Below, in pieces: positions 1-5,955 of a stretch of 11,688 nucleotides of DNA (within the stretch, counting starts at the first letter, position 1; each line of letters begins with the position of its first letter). The translations under genes and the position numbers were made by a program. The stretch is from a bacterium. Lineage in GTDB: Bacteria; Patescibacteriota; Saccharimonadia; Saccharimonadales; Saccharimonadaceae. The stretch spans positions 1-11,688 of the forward strand of contig JAHKZT010000017.1 in the NCBI GenBank assembly GCA_020626475.1, read 5' to 3'. Under the pieces are notes generated by a model. That model saw only the letters and a list, made by a program, of their open reading frames with translations, searched no databases and was not told where the DNA came from.

Positions 1-95
1 CCCTGATACTTTGCAAAAACGGTCATCTTAGCATCGGAAAGAATCTCGTTTAAGTCGGCAACCAATTGTTGTTTCTTATCTTTGCTAATTGCCAT
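1..95 (-). CDS. rplJ: Ribosomal protein L10 (uL10), N-terminal fragment cut by window edge
   Basis: Only the first 31 codons are inside the window; the gene continues past position 1. The peptide begins MAISKDKKQQLVADL and runs on to a VFAKYQG-type segment, the classic N-terminus of uL10, which joins bL12 dimers to the 23S rRNA to form the ribosomal stalk. The ATG at 95-93 is preceded by a strong Shine-Dalgarno AAAGGAGA (minus strand, 112-105) about 9 nt upstream. The identification is reinforced by an L10-type autoregulatory leader directly upstream (172-249), which normally precedes rplJ-rplL. rplL would be expected next, to the left of the window. The call rests on a short fragment plus its leader, but the two agree well. 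Confidence 0.9.
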   Translation of the reverse strand, partial: MAISKDKKQQLVADLNEILSDAKMTVFAKYQ

Positions 96-104
96 AGATA
101 GAAA

Positions 105-112
105 TCTCCTTT
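105..112 (-). promoter_or_regulatory. Shine-Dalgarno of rplJ
   Basis: The minus strand reads AAAGGAGA, about 9 nt before the rplJ ATG at 95. It lies immediately 3' of a predicted hairpin (114-146), so its access could depend on leader folding. Confidence 0.8.
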
Positions 113-113
113 T

Positions 114-146
114 GGTATTAATTTGGTAGCCAGAAATGTTAATACC
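114..146 (-). promoter_or_regulatory. Hairpin in the rplJ 5' UTR next to the ribosome binding site
   Basis: The plus strand has GGTATTAA at 114-121 and its exact complement TTAATACC at 139-146. The transcript can therefore form an 8-bp stem with a 17-nt loop ending one base from the rplJ Shine-Dalgarno. A competing 5-bp pairing, GGUAG (150-146) with CUACC (129-125), uses part of the same strand and cannot coexist with it. No run of U follows, so this is not an intrinsic terminator. A role in translational control of rplJ is inference. Confidence 0.45.
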
Positions 147-171
147 TACCGGCCCCTCCCGGATAGAATGC

Positions 172-249
172 GTCACCAATATACAAGAAATATTTTCCTC
201 GGTGGCATAATTAAGTATTCTTATGAACACCGCCACTGTCTTTGGTAAC
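172..249 (-). ncRNA. L10 leader: autoregulatory r-protein binding RNA upstream of rplJ
   Basis: The transcript contains the hallmarks of the L10 leader family (Rfam L10_leader): an ACCAAAGACAGUGG stretch on the 5' side and UUAAUUAUGCCACCGAGG on the 3' side. An inner stem pairs GUGGC (236-232) with GCCAC (206-202). An outer closing stem of 8 bp pairs GUUACCAA (249-242) with UUGGUGAC (179-172), with one G-U pair. In the family, L10 or the L10-L12 complex binds this kinked structure and represses its own operon. The 5' end of the closing stem coincides with the transcription start predicted from the -10 at 257-262, so the element would sit at the very start of the mRNA. Confidence 0.85.
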
Positions 250-256
250 TTCCGAT

Positions 257-285
257 ATTATACCAAAAATGTTAAAATTATGCAA
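257..285 (-). promoter_or_regulatory. Promoter of the rplJ operon
   Basis: On the minus strand there is TTGCAT (-35, 285-280), a 17-bp spacer and a perfect TATAAT (-10, 262-257). The predicted start is near 249-250, exactly at the first base of the L10 leader. The same -35/-10 pair with the same spacing drives the cps kinase gene (10168-10196). Confidence 0.8.
273..278 (+). promoter_or_regulatory. Candidate -10 of rlmH (leaderless type)
   Basis: TAAAAT lies 8 nt before the rlmH ATG at 287, so transcription would begin at or within a base or two of the start codon. There is no Shine-Dalgarno sequence in this stretch and no convincing -35. The hexamer sits inside the spacer of the divergent rplJ promoter. 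Confidence 0.45.
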
Positions 286-286
286 T

Positions 287-715
287 ATGATTCGAATAAT
301 TGCTGGCGGCAAGAAACATGCTTCTTGGCTCGCTGAGGCTTGCCAGGAATACGAGAAACGTTTGCGTAAGCCATTTAATGTTGAATGGCAGTTTGTTGAT
401 GAGGAAAAATTGCCTGAGCGTGTTTCGCGCTTAAAGCCAGATGACTTTATGATTTTGCTCGATGAAAATGGTAAAATCATGAGCTCACCGGAGTTGTCTC
501 GGGCGGTTTTGGATCCGCTCGAAAATGGTCGTGATGTTGTGCTTGTGATTGGCGGCGCGTTTGGGCACTTCTCTGACGAGATTACCAGTCGTGCGAATTT
601 GATTTGGAGCTTGTCGAAACTAGTCTTTCCGCATCAGATATGTCGATTGATTGTGTCCGAGCAGATTTACCGTGCGCAGGAAATCGCGCTCGGTCATCCG
701 TATCATCACGCCTAG
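287..715 (+). CDS. rlmH: 23S rRNA (pseudouridine-1915 N3)-methyltransferase RlmH
   Basis: The 142-aa protein is a small SPOUT-class methyltransferase that would use S-adenosylmethionine to methylate pseudouridine 1915 in helix 69 of 23S rRNA on assembled ribosomes. The N-terminus MIRIIAGGKK followed by EYEKRL matches the family opening. The C-terminal half carries the SPOUT knot signatures VLVIGGAFGH, LSKLVFPHQICRL, EQIYRAQEI and the ending GHPYHH. The family is usually about 155-160 aa, so this is slightly short. The ATG at 287 was chosen because it gives the family N-terminus; an in-frame ATG at 269 and the farther one at 242 would add residues the family lacks and overlap the divergent promoter. 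The gene stands alone and is followed by an intrinsic terminator. Confidence 0.92.
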   Translation: MIRIIAGGKKHASWLAEACQEYEKRLRKPFNVEWQFVDEEKLPERVSRLKPDDFMILLDENGKIMSSPELSRAVLDPLENGRDVVLVIGGAFGHFSDEITSRANLIWSLSKLVFPHQICRLIVSEQIYRAQEIALGHPYHHA

Positions 716-729
716 ATTCTCTACTTAAT

Positions 730-751
730 GGGCGCCTCGGCGCCCTTTTTT
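730..751 (+). terminator. Intrinsic terminator of rlmH
   Basis: GGGCGC (730-735), loop CTCG, GCGCCC (740-745), then six T residues (746-751). It lies 14 nt after the rlmH stop and touches the end of the convergent gene. On the minus strand no T-run follows, so it looks one-directional. Confidence 0.9.
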
Positions 752-1283
752 ATTCAACGTGTTTGCAGTTTTTGAATTGGAATAGAATCCCGATTGCTGC
801 GCCGGCGCATAAGATTATTAGAAAATATGGATGATGAGCTAGCGCGAATTGTGCGACGCTATATTTTGCGATTAGTTTTGCGCCGGATAATGCTGTAGTT
901 ATGATGCCGAGTGGCTTGATTAATGAGACTGCAATACAGCCTACGATCACGCCTGCTGCGATAGCAAGCCCGATTTGGAAGATTTCGGTCATCTGGAAGG
1001 CTTCGATTATTGTTGTTGAGACGGTGAAGGCAGCGACGGCGAGAATACAGAATTTCTCGATACTGAAGCCGAGCATACCAGTAAGAATGCCGATTCCGAT
1101 TGGCGCTAACTGTTGCCAAGTCTGATCGTCGGTAATATGTGGCATAGCAAGTGACGCTAAATAATAGCCGATAATGAACCAAATTACGATGAACGCGACT
1201 TTTTTAATGCGATAGCCGAATAGACATAGAAAAACGCCAATGGCGATTGCGATCAGGGCTTCGTATTTGAGTAATTCTTCCAT
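750..1283 (-). CDS. Small multi-pass membrane protein, DUF4203/TMEM198-like
   Basis: The 177-aa protein is almost entirely hydrophobic helices separated by short loops, with about six or seven membrane segments (roughly residues 8-24, 28-46, 60-74, 77-96, 103-122, 128-146 and 153-168). The GYRIKK turn after the first helix, followed by a helix ending IGYYLA, and the regular glycine-rich helix pairs resemble the DUF4203/TMEM198 family. The biochemical function of that family in bacteria is not established. It starts only 4 nt after the transporter gene stop, so the two form an operon. The start at 1283 is the only reasonable one. It has no Shine-Dalgarno but has a TACAAT hexamer 6 nt upstream. 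The family assignment is by pattern only; the membrane nature is certain. Confidence 0.6.
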   Translation of the reverse strand: MEELLKYEALIAIAIGVFLCLFGYRIKKVAFIVIWFIIGYYLASLAMPHITDDQTWQQLAPIGIGILTGMLGFSIEKFCILAVAAFTVSTTIIEAFQMTEIFQIGLAIAAGVIVGCIAVSLIKPLGIITTALSGAKLIAKYSVAQFALAHHPYFLIILCAGAAIGILFQFKNCKHVE

Positions 1284-1295
1284 AAGCTTATTGTA
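1284..1295 (-). promoter_or_regulatory. Candidate internal leaderless -10 of the DUF4203-like gene
   Basis: Minus strand: TACAAT (1295-1290), AAGCTT, then the ATG at 1283. The hexamer overlaps the stop codon of the upstream gene. The block TACAATAAGCTTATG differs by one base from the one in front of the gene that starts at 6277. Confidence 0.4.
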
Positions 1296-2196
1296 TGATA
1301 ATAATTCCTACAATACAAAGAATGACGGCCGCGACATGCGCAAGAATCAAGTGACGATGGAGTTTTTCGCGACCGAAGTTAGGCCAGATGAGCGATAGGA
1401 TGATGCCGAGTAGAAAAGTTAAGATTAGCTGCGCGGCGTTCGTGACGGCGCTAGCGAGTGCTGCGATGCCAATGACGAGCCCGTAACGATATGTGAAATC
1501 GGCGAATGCGCAGAGACACTGATTTAATATAACAGTTCCGACATAGGCTTTTGGCGAATGTTTCATGATGTATTTGTGGCGTTTGCGATATTTTGGGATA
1601 AAGCCCAATAGGCAGTCGGTTAGGCCGCGACCGAATAGATAAAAGATAAATACGGAGCGATAGTCTACGCCAGCAGTGCTACGAACGGCGATTTCTGCCG
1701 ATGCGGTTGCGATTAGGACATAGAGTATTAATAATGCGGCGGCATGTATCGCCATGCGGCGACTTTTTGCGCGCTTGCGGGTAAAGATGACGATGATTGG
1801 CGCTAGTAAAATGATAATAAAGCCTAGGATTTGCTTAGGCGTAATTGATTCGTCGAAAATCAAGAAATCTACAATCAGGAATAACACTGGCTGTAACTGA
1901 TAAAATATGGTGGCGCCAGTGGCTTCTTCGTTTTTGAGCGCTTGATAATAAGCAAGCGAGCCTACGGAGCTAAGGGCGCCAGAAAGAATCAATAGGCCGA
2001 TTTGAGCGATGTTCGGAATTGGCGCTTGGAGTATTAGACCGACGATGACTGAGATTAAAATATAGACTGGCCCGTTTAGAACCTTCATTGCTTGCGGTGT
2101 TTTGCCCTTAAAAATAACATCAGTCTGATAGTTGTCGATAAATGCGCTGATGCTCCAAGTGAGGGCTGCGACGATACATAAAATTAGCCAAAGCAT
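1288..2196 (-). CDS. EamA/DMT-superfamily membrane transporter
   Basis: The 302-aa integral membrane protein has the length and ten-helix rhythm of drug/metabolite transporters, built from two EamA-type five-helix halves. Supporting features are the N-terminal helix MLWLILCIVAALTWS, the end-of-half segment LAYYQALKNEEATGATIFYQLQPV (a YxxAL...A.......PV pattern typical of EamA helices 3-4), a short basic loop FTRKRAKSRR between the halves, and a second-half ALASAVTNAAQLILTFLLG. The substrate cannot be told. The start at 2196 was chosen over upstream in-frame codons (to 2250) because those have no membrane character and overlap the promoters, and because an extended -10 sits 7 nt upstream. It is the first gene of a two-gene unit with the DUF4203-like protein. 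The divergent GH97 gene shares its upstream region, which hints at, but does not prove, a related substrate. Confidence 0.75.
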   Translation of the reverse strand: MLWLILCIVAALTWSISAFIDNYQTDVIFKGKTPQAMKVLNGPVYILISVIVGLILQAPIPNIAQIGLLILSGALSSVGSLAYYQALKNEEATGATIFYQLQPVLFLIVDFLIFDESITPKQILGFIIILLAPIIVIFTRKRAKSRRMAIHAAALLILYVLIATASAEIAVRSTAGVDYRSVFIFYLFGRGLTDCLLGFIPKYRKRHKYIMKHSPKAYVGTVILNQCLCAFADFTYRYGLVIGIAALASAVTNAAQLILTFLLGIILSLIWPNFGREKLHRHLILAHVAAVILCIVGIIIIQ

Positions 2197-2203
2197 TAGC
2201 GTA

Positions 2204-2212
2204 ATTATAGCA
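2204..2212 (-). promoter_or_regulatory. Extended -10 promoter of the EamA gene (leaderless type)
   Basis: The minus strand reads TGCTATAAT, a perfect TATAAT with the TGn extension, ending 7 nt before the ATG at 2196. No -35 is recognisable and there is no room for a Shine-Dalgarno in the transcript, so the mRNA would begin at or next to the start codon. Confidence 0.7.
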
Positions 2213-2229
2213 TTTTGGTTATGGTTTCG

Positions 2230-2238
2230 TGGTACAAT
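2230..2238 (+). promoter_or_regulatory. Extended -10 promoter of the GH97 gene
   Basis: The plus strand reads TGGTACAAT. The predicted start lies near 2245, which is also the first base of an ATG that opens a 7-codon mini-ORF. It is divergent from the EamA promoter, the two -10 hexamers being 23 bp apart. Confidence 0.65.
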
Positions 2239-2244
2239 TAACGT

Positions 2245-2268
2245 ATGCAAATGAGGAATACTTTATGA
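2245..2268 (+). CDS. Possible 7-codon leader ORF overlapping the GH97 start
   Basis: The ATG at 2245 is 6 nt after TACAAT, the same spacing as the leaderless starts elsewhere in the window. It would encode MQMRNTL and stop at TGA 2266-2268, which overlaps the GH97 ATG (ATGA, 2265-2268). Its own codons contain the GAGGA (2253-2257) that serves as Shine-Dalgarno for GH97. It is either a translated mini-cistron coupled to GH97 or a chance reading frame in a 20-nt leader. At this length the sequence alone cannot tell. Confidence 0.3.
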   Translation: MQMRNTL

Positions 2269-4232
2269 GCATCTTCGGTGATCTTTTTAAGAAGCCGAAA
2301 ATCGATGCAGTATATGAAGTAAAATCCCCAAACAATAGGGTGGTTGCTTCGTTTATGGTCGATAAGGGCCAGATTTCGTATTTTGTTACGAAAGATGAAA
2401 AAATTGTATTGCGCAAATCGCGTCTTGGTTTAATTTTGAAGGATGCCGAGCCGCTTGCTGATAACTTCTCTGTCGTGCGTGCTTATTCCCGTTCGACTGA
2501 CGAGACCTGGAAGGCTTACTGGGGCGAACAGCATGTGATTCGCAATAATTATAATGAAACTGCTATCTATCTCGAAGAAACCGAAAAGCCAAATCGCCTC
2601 CTCACGATTCGCTTCCGCGTTTTTGATGATGGTGTAGCTTTCCGCTATGAAGTTCCTGCTCAGCCTGAAATGGAAAATATGATTGTTGCGGATGAGATTA
2701 CAGAATTTTCCGTTGATACGAATTCTCGCTCTTGGAGCATTCCGGCTTATCAGCCAGATCGCTATGAGTATGATTATGTCGAGCATCCAGTCTATTCTTT
2801 GACGGAATCTGTCCATACTCCGCTTACGATTCAGACTCCTGTCGGGCATTATATTTCGATTCATGAAGCGGCGCTCTATAATTATGGCTCCATGACAATT
2901 AAGCTGAATAATTCAACTTTGAAATCTGATATCACACCGCTCTCTGATGGTATGCGCGCCTATGTTGAGCTGCCATTTTTCACGCCATGGCGCACGATCA
3001 CGATTGCGCAGGATGTCTTGGATCTTACGACTTCGCGCATGATTCTCAACTTGAATGATGCGCCGCGTGACGATTTTTCGTGGGTAACTCCTACGAAGTT
3101 CCTCGGTATTTGGTGGGCAATGTATGTTGGTGAATGGACTTGGGCGCCAGGCGAACGTCACGGCGCAACGACCGAGCATGCTTTCCAATATATCGATTCT
3201 TGTAAGAATCTCGGTATTCCGGCACTTTTGATTGAAGGTTGGAATGATGGCTGGGAGGGCGATTGGCTCGAGAACGGCGTCAATAATAAGTTTATGGAAG
3301 CTACGCCAGATTTTGATATGCAGGCTGTTGCTAGCTATGCGCGCCAGAACGGTGTTGAGATTGTCGGCCATCATGAGACGGTCGGTTATATCGATAATTA
3401 CGAAGCTCAGCTCGAGGATGCCTATAAGTATCTCGCTCAGTATGGTATTCGTTATGTTAAATCTGGCTATGCTGGTTCTAAGATGACGATTAACGGCCAT
3501 CGTGAATATCATCATTCGCAGCTTGGTGTTTTGCATTATCAGCGTGCGCTAGAATTGGCGGCGAAGTATCACATCATGCTCGATGTCCATGAGCCAATTA
3601 AGGGCACTGGTATTGAGCGCACTTGGCCGAACCTTATGACGCGCGAAGGCGCTCGTGGTCAGGAATATGAAGGCGGTGCGCTGGTTCCTTCGCATGCCTG
3701 TTTCTTGCCGTATACGCGTTTGCTTTCTGGCGGTATGGATTATACGCCTGGCATTCTTGATGTAACGAACTTCTCTAAGCGTATAGCATCTACGATTACG
3801 CGTCAGCTTGCTTACTATGTAACGATTTATTCTTCAATGCAAATGGCGGCTGATCGTCCAAAGATTTATGAAGAATCGCACCCAGACTTATTCCAATTCA
3901 TCAAAGATGTCCCGACTCGTTTTGAACGCACGATTCCGCTTCTTGGTGAAATTGGTAAGAGTTATGTTGTTGCACGTCAGGAATGGGAGTCTACGAATTG
4001 GTTTATTGGTGGCGTGACGAACGAAGAAGGTCGCAAGGTTGAGCTTTATCTTGACTTCCTTGATCCAGATATTAATTACATTGCTACTATCTATCGCGAT
4101 TCCGAAGATGCGCATTACCGCGATCATCAGGTCGGCTACGTTATAGAAGAAAAAGTCCTTCGCCGTGGGGATAAGATTGAAATATATATGGCGCCTGGTG
4201 GCGGCTTTGCAATGAAATTAGTGAAGCAATAG
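2265..4232 (+). CDS. Glycoside hydrolase family 97 (SusB-like, inverting type), cytoplasmic
   Basis: The 655-aa protein has the full GH97 plan: an N-terminal beta-sandwich (about 15-260), a catalytic (beta/alpha)8 barrel (about 270-560) and a C-terminal beta domain. Family motifs include WGE (86-88), HGATTE (299-304), LIEGWNDGW (322-330), MDYTPG (491-496) and FQFI. The catalytic and calcium-binding glutamates of the SusB type are present: E201, E371 in HHET, E443 in HEPIKGTG, E461 in EGARG and E467. The spacing of the last three equals that of E508/E526/E532 in Bacteroides SusB as I recall it. VKSGYAG has Gly where retaining GH97 enzymes carry the Asp nucleophile, so inversion is expected. 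Known members hydrolyse alpha-glucosides, releasing glucose; some retaining members are alpha-galactosidases. Unlike SusB there is no signal peptide, so it should act in the cytoplasm. The ATG at 2265 was chosen because GAGGA lies 7 nt upstream; the in-frame GTG at 2229 overlaps the promoter. Confidence 0.93.
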   Translation: MSIFGDLFKKPKIDAVYEVKSPNNRVVASFMVDKGQISYFVTKDEKIVLRKSRLGLILKDAEPLADNFSVVRAYSRSTDETWKAYWGEQHVIRNNYNETAIYLEETEKPNRLLTIRFRVFDDGVAFRYEVPAQPEMENMIVADEITEFSVDTNSRSWSIPAYQPDRYEYDYVEHPVYSLTESVHTPLTIQTPVGHYISIHEAALYNYGSMTIKLNNSTLKSDITPLSDGMRAYVELPFFTPWRTITIAQDVLDLTTSRMILNLNDAPRDDFSWVTPTKFLGIWWAMYVGEWTWAPGERHGATTEHAFQYIDSCKNLGIPALLIEGWNDGWEGDWLENGVNNKFMEATPDFDMQAVASYARQNGVEIVGHHETVGYIDNYEAQLEDAYKYLAQYGIRYVKSGYAGSKMTINGHREYHHSQLGVLHYQRALELAAKYHIMLDVHEPIKGTGIERTWPNLMTREGARGQEYEGGALVPSHACFLPYTRLLSGGMDYTPGILDVTNFSKRIASTITRQLAYYVTIYSSMQMAADRPKIYEESHPDLFQFIKDVPTRFERTIPLLGEIGKSYVVARQEWESTNWFIGGVTNEEGRKVELYLDFLDPDINYIATIYRDSEDAHYRDHQVGYVIEEKVLRRGDKIEIYMAPGGGFAMKLVKQ

Positions 4233-4234
4233 TG

Positions 4235-4240
4235 TATAAT
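4235..4240 (+). promoter_or_regulatory. Candidate leaderless -10 of the DUF6020-like gene
   Basis: A perfect TATAAT preceded by GTG begins 2 nt after the GH97 stop and ends 8 nt before the ATG at 4249. There is no Shine-Dalgarno. The gene could therefore have its own leaderless transcript in addition to read-through from GH97. Confidence 0.55.
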
Positions 4241-4248
4241 TATATTTA

Positions 4249-5955
4249 ATGAAAAAAGTTATTGGCTATTTTGCTATATTTGCGATTTTGGCTTGGTTGT
4301 CTCTTTTGAAAGCAACTGATTCTGTGTATGGCGCTTATCTCGTTTTAGGCGTCGCATCCTTGTTTGCGTTTACATATAATAGAAAAAATAAAATATCTGG
4401 GACGAAGCCAATAATTGTTCTTTCGATTATTTTTTCTTCACTGGTTTTGTTAGCGAACTATAATATTTTTCGTAATTTCAGGATTGTTGAGAAGGCTTAT
4501 GGGCTAGTATTTTTGCCAATTGGCGGCTATTTTGTGTTCTATTCTATATTAACTTGGCTACGCTCTTTTGCTCTGCGCTTTAATTGGAAGAATGCAAACT
4601 TGAAATGCTCAACCAAAAAAGTGTTTTTATTGACTTTCGCATGTCTTTCCATTGTTTATATAGCTACTCTTTTGATATGTTGCTTTCCGGCCGTCACGAC
4701 GCGAGATAGTTATCGCCAATTTCATATGATTGATACCGGTGTTTTTTCTGACCATCATCCGTTCTATCATACTATGCTCATTAAAATGATTTATAGTCCA
4801 GTATATGCTATTTTTGGTAATCAAAATTTTGCTATTTTCTGTTTTGCTGCCTTTCAGGCAATTATAATGGCGGCAATATTTGCTTATGCCATTATGACTC
4901 TTTATCAATTGAAGATTAATAGGAAAGTAGTAGTGATTGTAGCGGCGGTATTTGCATTTTTGCCGTGTCATCTTGTCTTTAGCTTTACGGTCTGGAAAGA
5001 TGTTTTGTTTGCTGGTGGTATTTTACTGTTTGCAGTATCTTCATACAGAATACTAAATAGGGTTGGTAATAATAATATTATCGATTATATACTTGCGGCT
5101 CTTGGCGCAGCTTCTATTTGCTTGTTAAGAAATAATGGCTTTTATGTATTTATTGCTACGGCGATAATTTTCTTCATTATCTTTAGAAGGACACAGCTTC
5201 GCCTACTCGCGGTTTTCGCATGCGTGATACTTATTTCTTTTGTTCTGAAATCTTTAATTCCGTCCTTTGGCGTTACTCCGACGGAGTCTACCGAAGCCTA
5301 TTCAATTCCGCTCCAACAGATTGCTAGGGTCGTCGTTGATGGTGGTGATATTTCGAGCGAAGAGCGTGATAAGATAGAGAAAGTCATTTCATTTGACACT
5401 ATTAAACGTGAGTATATAAACTACATTTCAGATCCGATTAAGGGCGCTGCTTGGAATGAGGGTGGTGAGTACTTTGCTGAGCATAAAATGGAATATTTGG
5501 CATTATGGTTCAATCTCGGCATAAAAAATCCAAAAATATACGCTAAGGCATGGATTGACCAGACTAGGGGTTATTGGAATGGCGGATATGTATATTGGAA
5601 TATAACTCTTCAAAACTTTTATAGATCAGAGAGTGAAAAACCGAGCTTCTTTAATAAGGCTTTGGAGTATTATGTCGCTTTCTTTAATGACTTTACTCTT
5701 ACTAGAGTGCTATTGAGTATCGGATTGTATGTTTGGATTGGTATTATCATTGTTTATCTCTCTATAGTTAGGAGAGATAAAAGCATAGCATTCTTAATGG
5801 TGGCACCCCTAGGCGTAATCGCTACGCTTCTAATTGCCACTCCTGTCTATTCTGAGTTCAGATATGCCTATTCTATGTTCTGCTGTATTCCATTTGTGTT
5901 GCCGCTATTGTTTGTAAAGCGGCCTAGATTAAAGAAAGCTAAACAACTAAAGTAA
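4249..5955 (+). CDS. Large polytopic membrane protein, DUF6020-like (GT-C-type glycosyltransferase relative)
   Basis: The 568-aa protein has many hydrophobic helices along its whole length. After about residue 145 a soluble loop carries AVTTRDSYRQFHMIDTG and then FSDHHPFYHTMLI, followed later by a VWKDVLFAGG helix. This series (an acidic TRDS loop, HHP, then a WKD before a helix) is what I associate with DUF6020 and other GT-C-fold membrane glycosyltransferases, where the first-loop Asp is catalytic. If so it would transfer a sugar from a polyprenyl-phosphate donor outside the membrane, but this is inference. A soluble segment between about 345 and 430 is followed by more helices and a basic tail. 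It is distinctly AT-richer than its neighbours, with many ATA, AAA and TTT codons. It sits 16 nt after GH97 and overlaps the convergent gene by 17 bp. Confidence 0.6.
   Translation: MKKVIGYFAIFAILAWLSLLKATDSVYGAYLVLGVASLFAFTYNRKNKISGTKPIIVLSIIFSSLVLLANYNIFRNFRIVEKAYGLVFLPIGGYFVFYSILTWLRSFALRFNWKNANLKCSTKKVFLLTFACLSIVYIATLLICCFPAVTTRDSYRQFHMIDTGVFSDHHPFYHTMLIKMIYSPVYAIFGNQNFAIFCFAAFQAIIMAAIFAYAIMTLYQLKINRKVVVIVAAVFAFLPCHLVFSFTVWKDVLFAGGILLFAVSSYRILNRVGNNNIIDYILAALGAASICLLRNNGFYVFIATAIIFFIIFRRTQLRLLAVFACVILISFVLKSLIPSFGVTPTESTEAYSIPLQQIARVVVDGGDISSEERDKIEKVISFDTIKREYINYISDPIKGAAWNEGGEYFAEHKMEYLALWFNLGIKNPKIYAKAWIDQTRGYWNGGYVYWNITLQNFYRSESEKPSFFNKALEYYVAFFNDFTLTRVLLSIGLYVWIGIIIVYLSIVRRDKSIAFLMVAPLGVIATLLIATPVYSEFRYAYSMFCCIPFVLPLLFVKRPRLKKAKQLK

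Noticed and set aside
730..745. The rlmH terminator hairpin as a two-way terminator for the minus-strand membrane gene
   Set aside because: On the minus strand the stem is followed by ATTAAG, without a T-run, and the T-run on the plus side becomes A residues before the stem.
2430..2864. A 144-codon minus-strand frame inside GH97
   Set aside because: It is antisense to conserved GH97 sequence and has no promoter or ribosome site.
2913..3536. A 207-codon open frame on the minus strand inside GH97
   Set aside because: It lies wholly antisense to a gene with full GH97 motifs, is rich in Arg, Ile and Thr as antisense frames are, and has no start signals.
4627..4971. A 114-codon minus-strand frame inside the DUF6020-like gene
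   Set aside because: It is antisense to the membrane helices and its product has no recognisable character.
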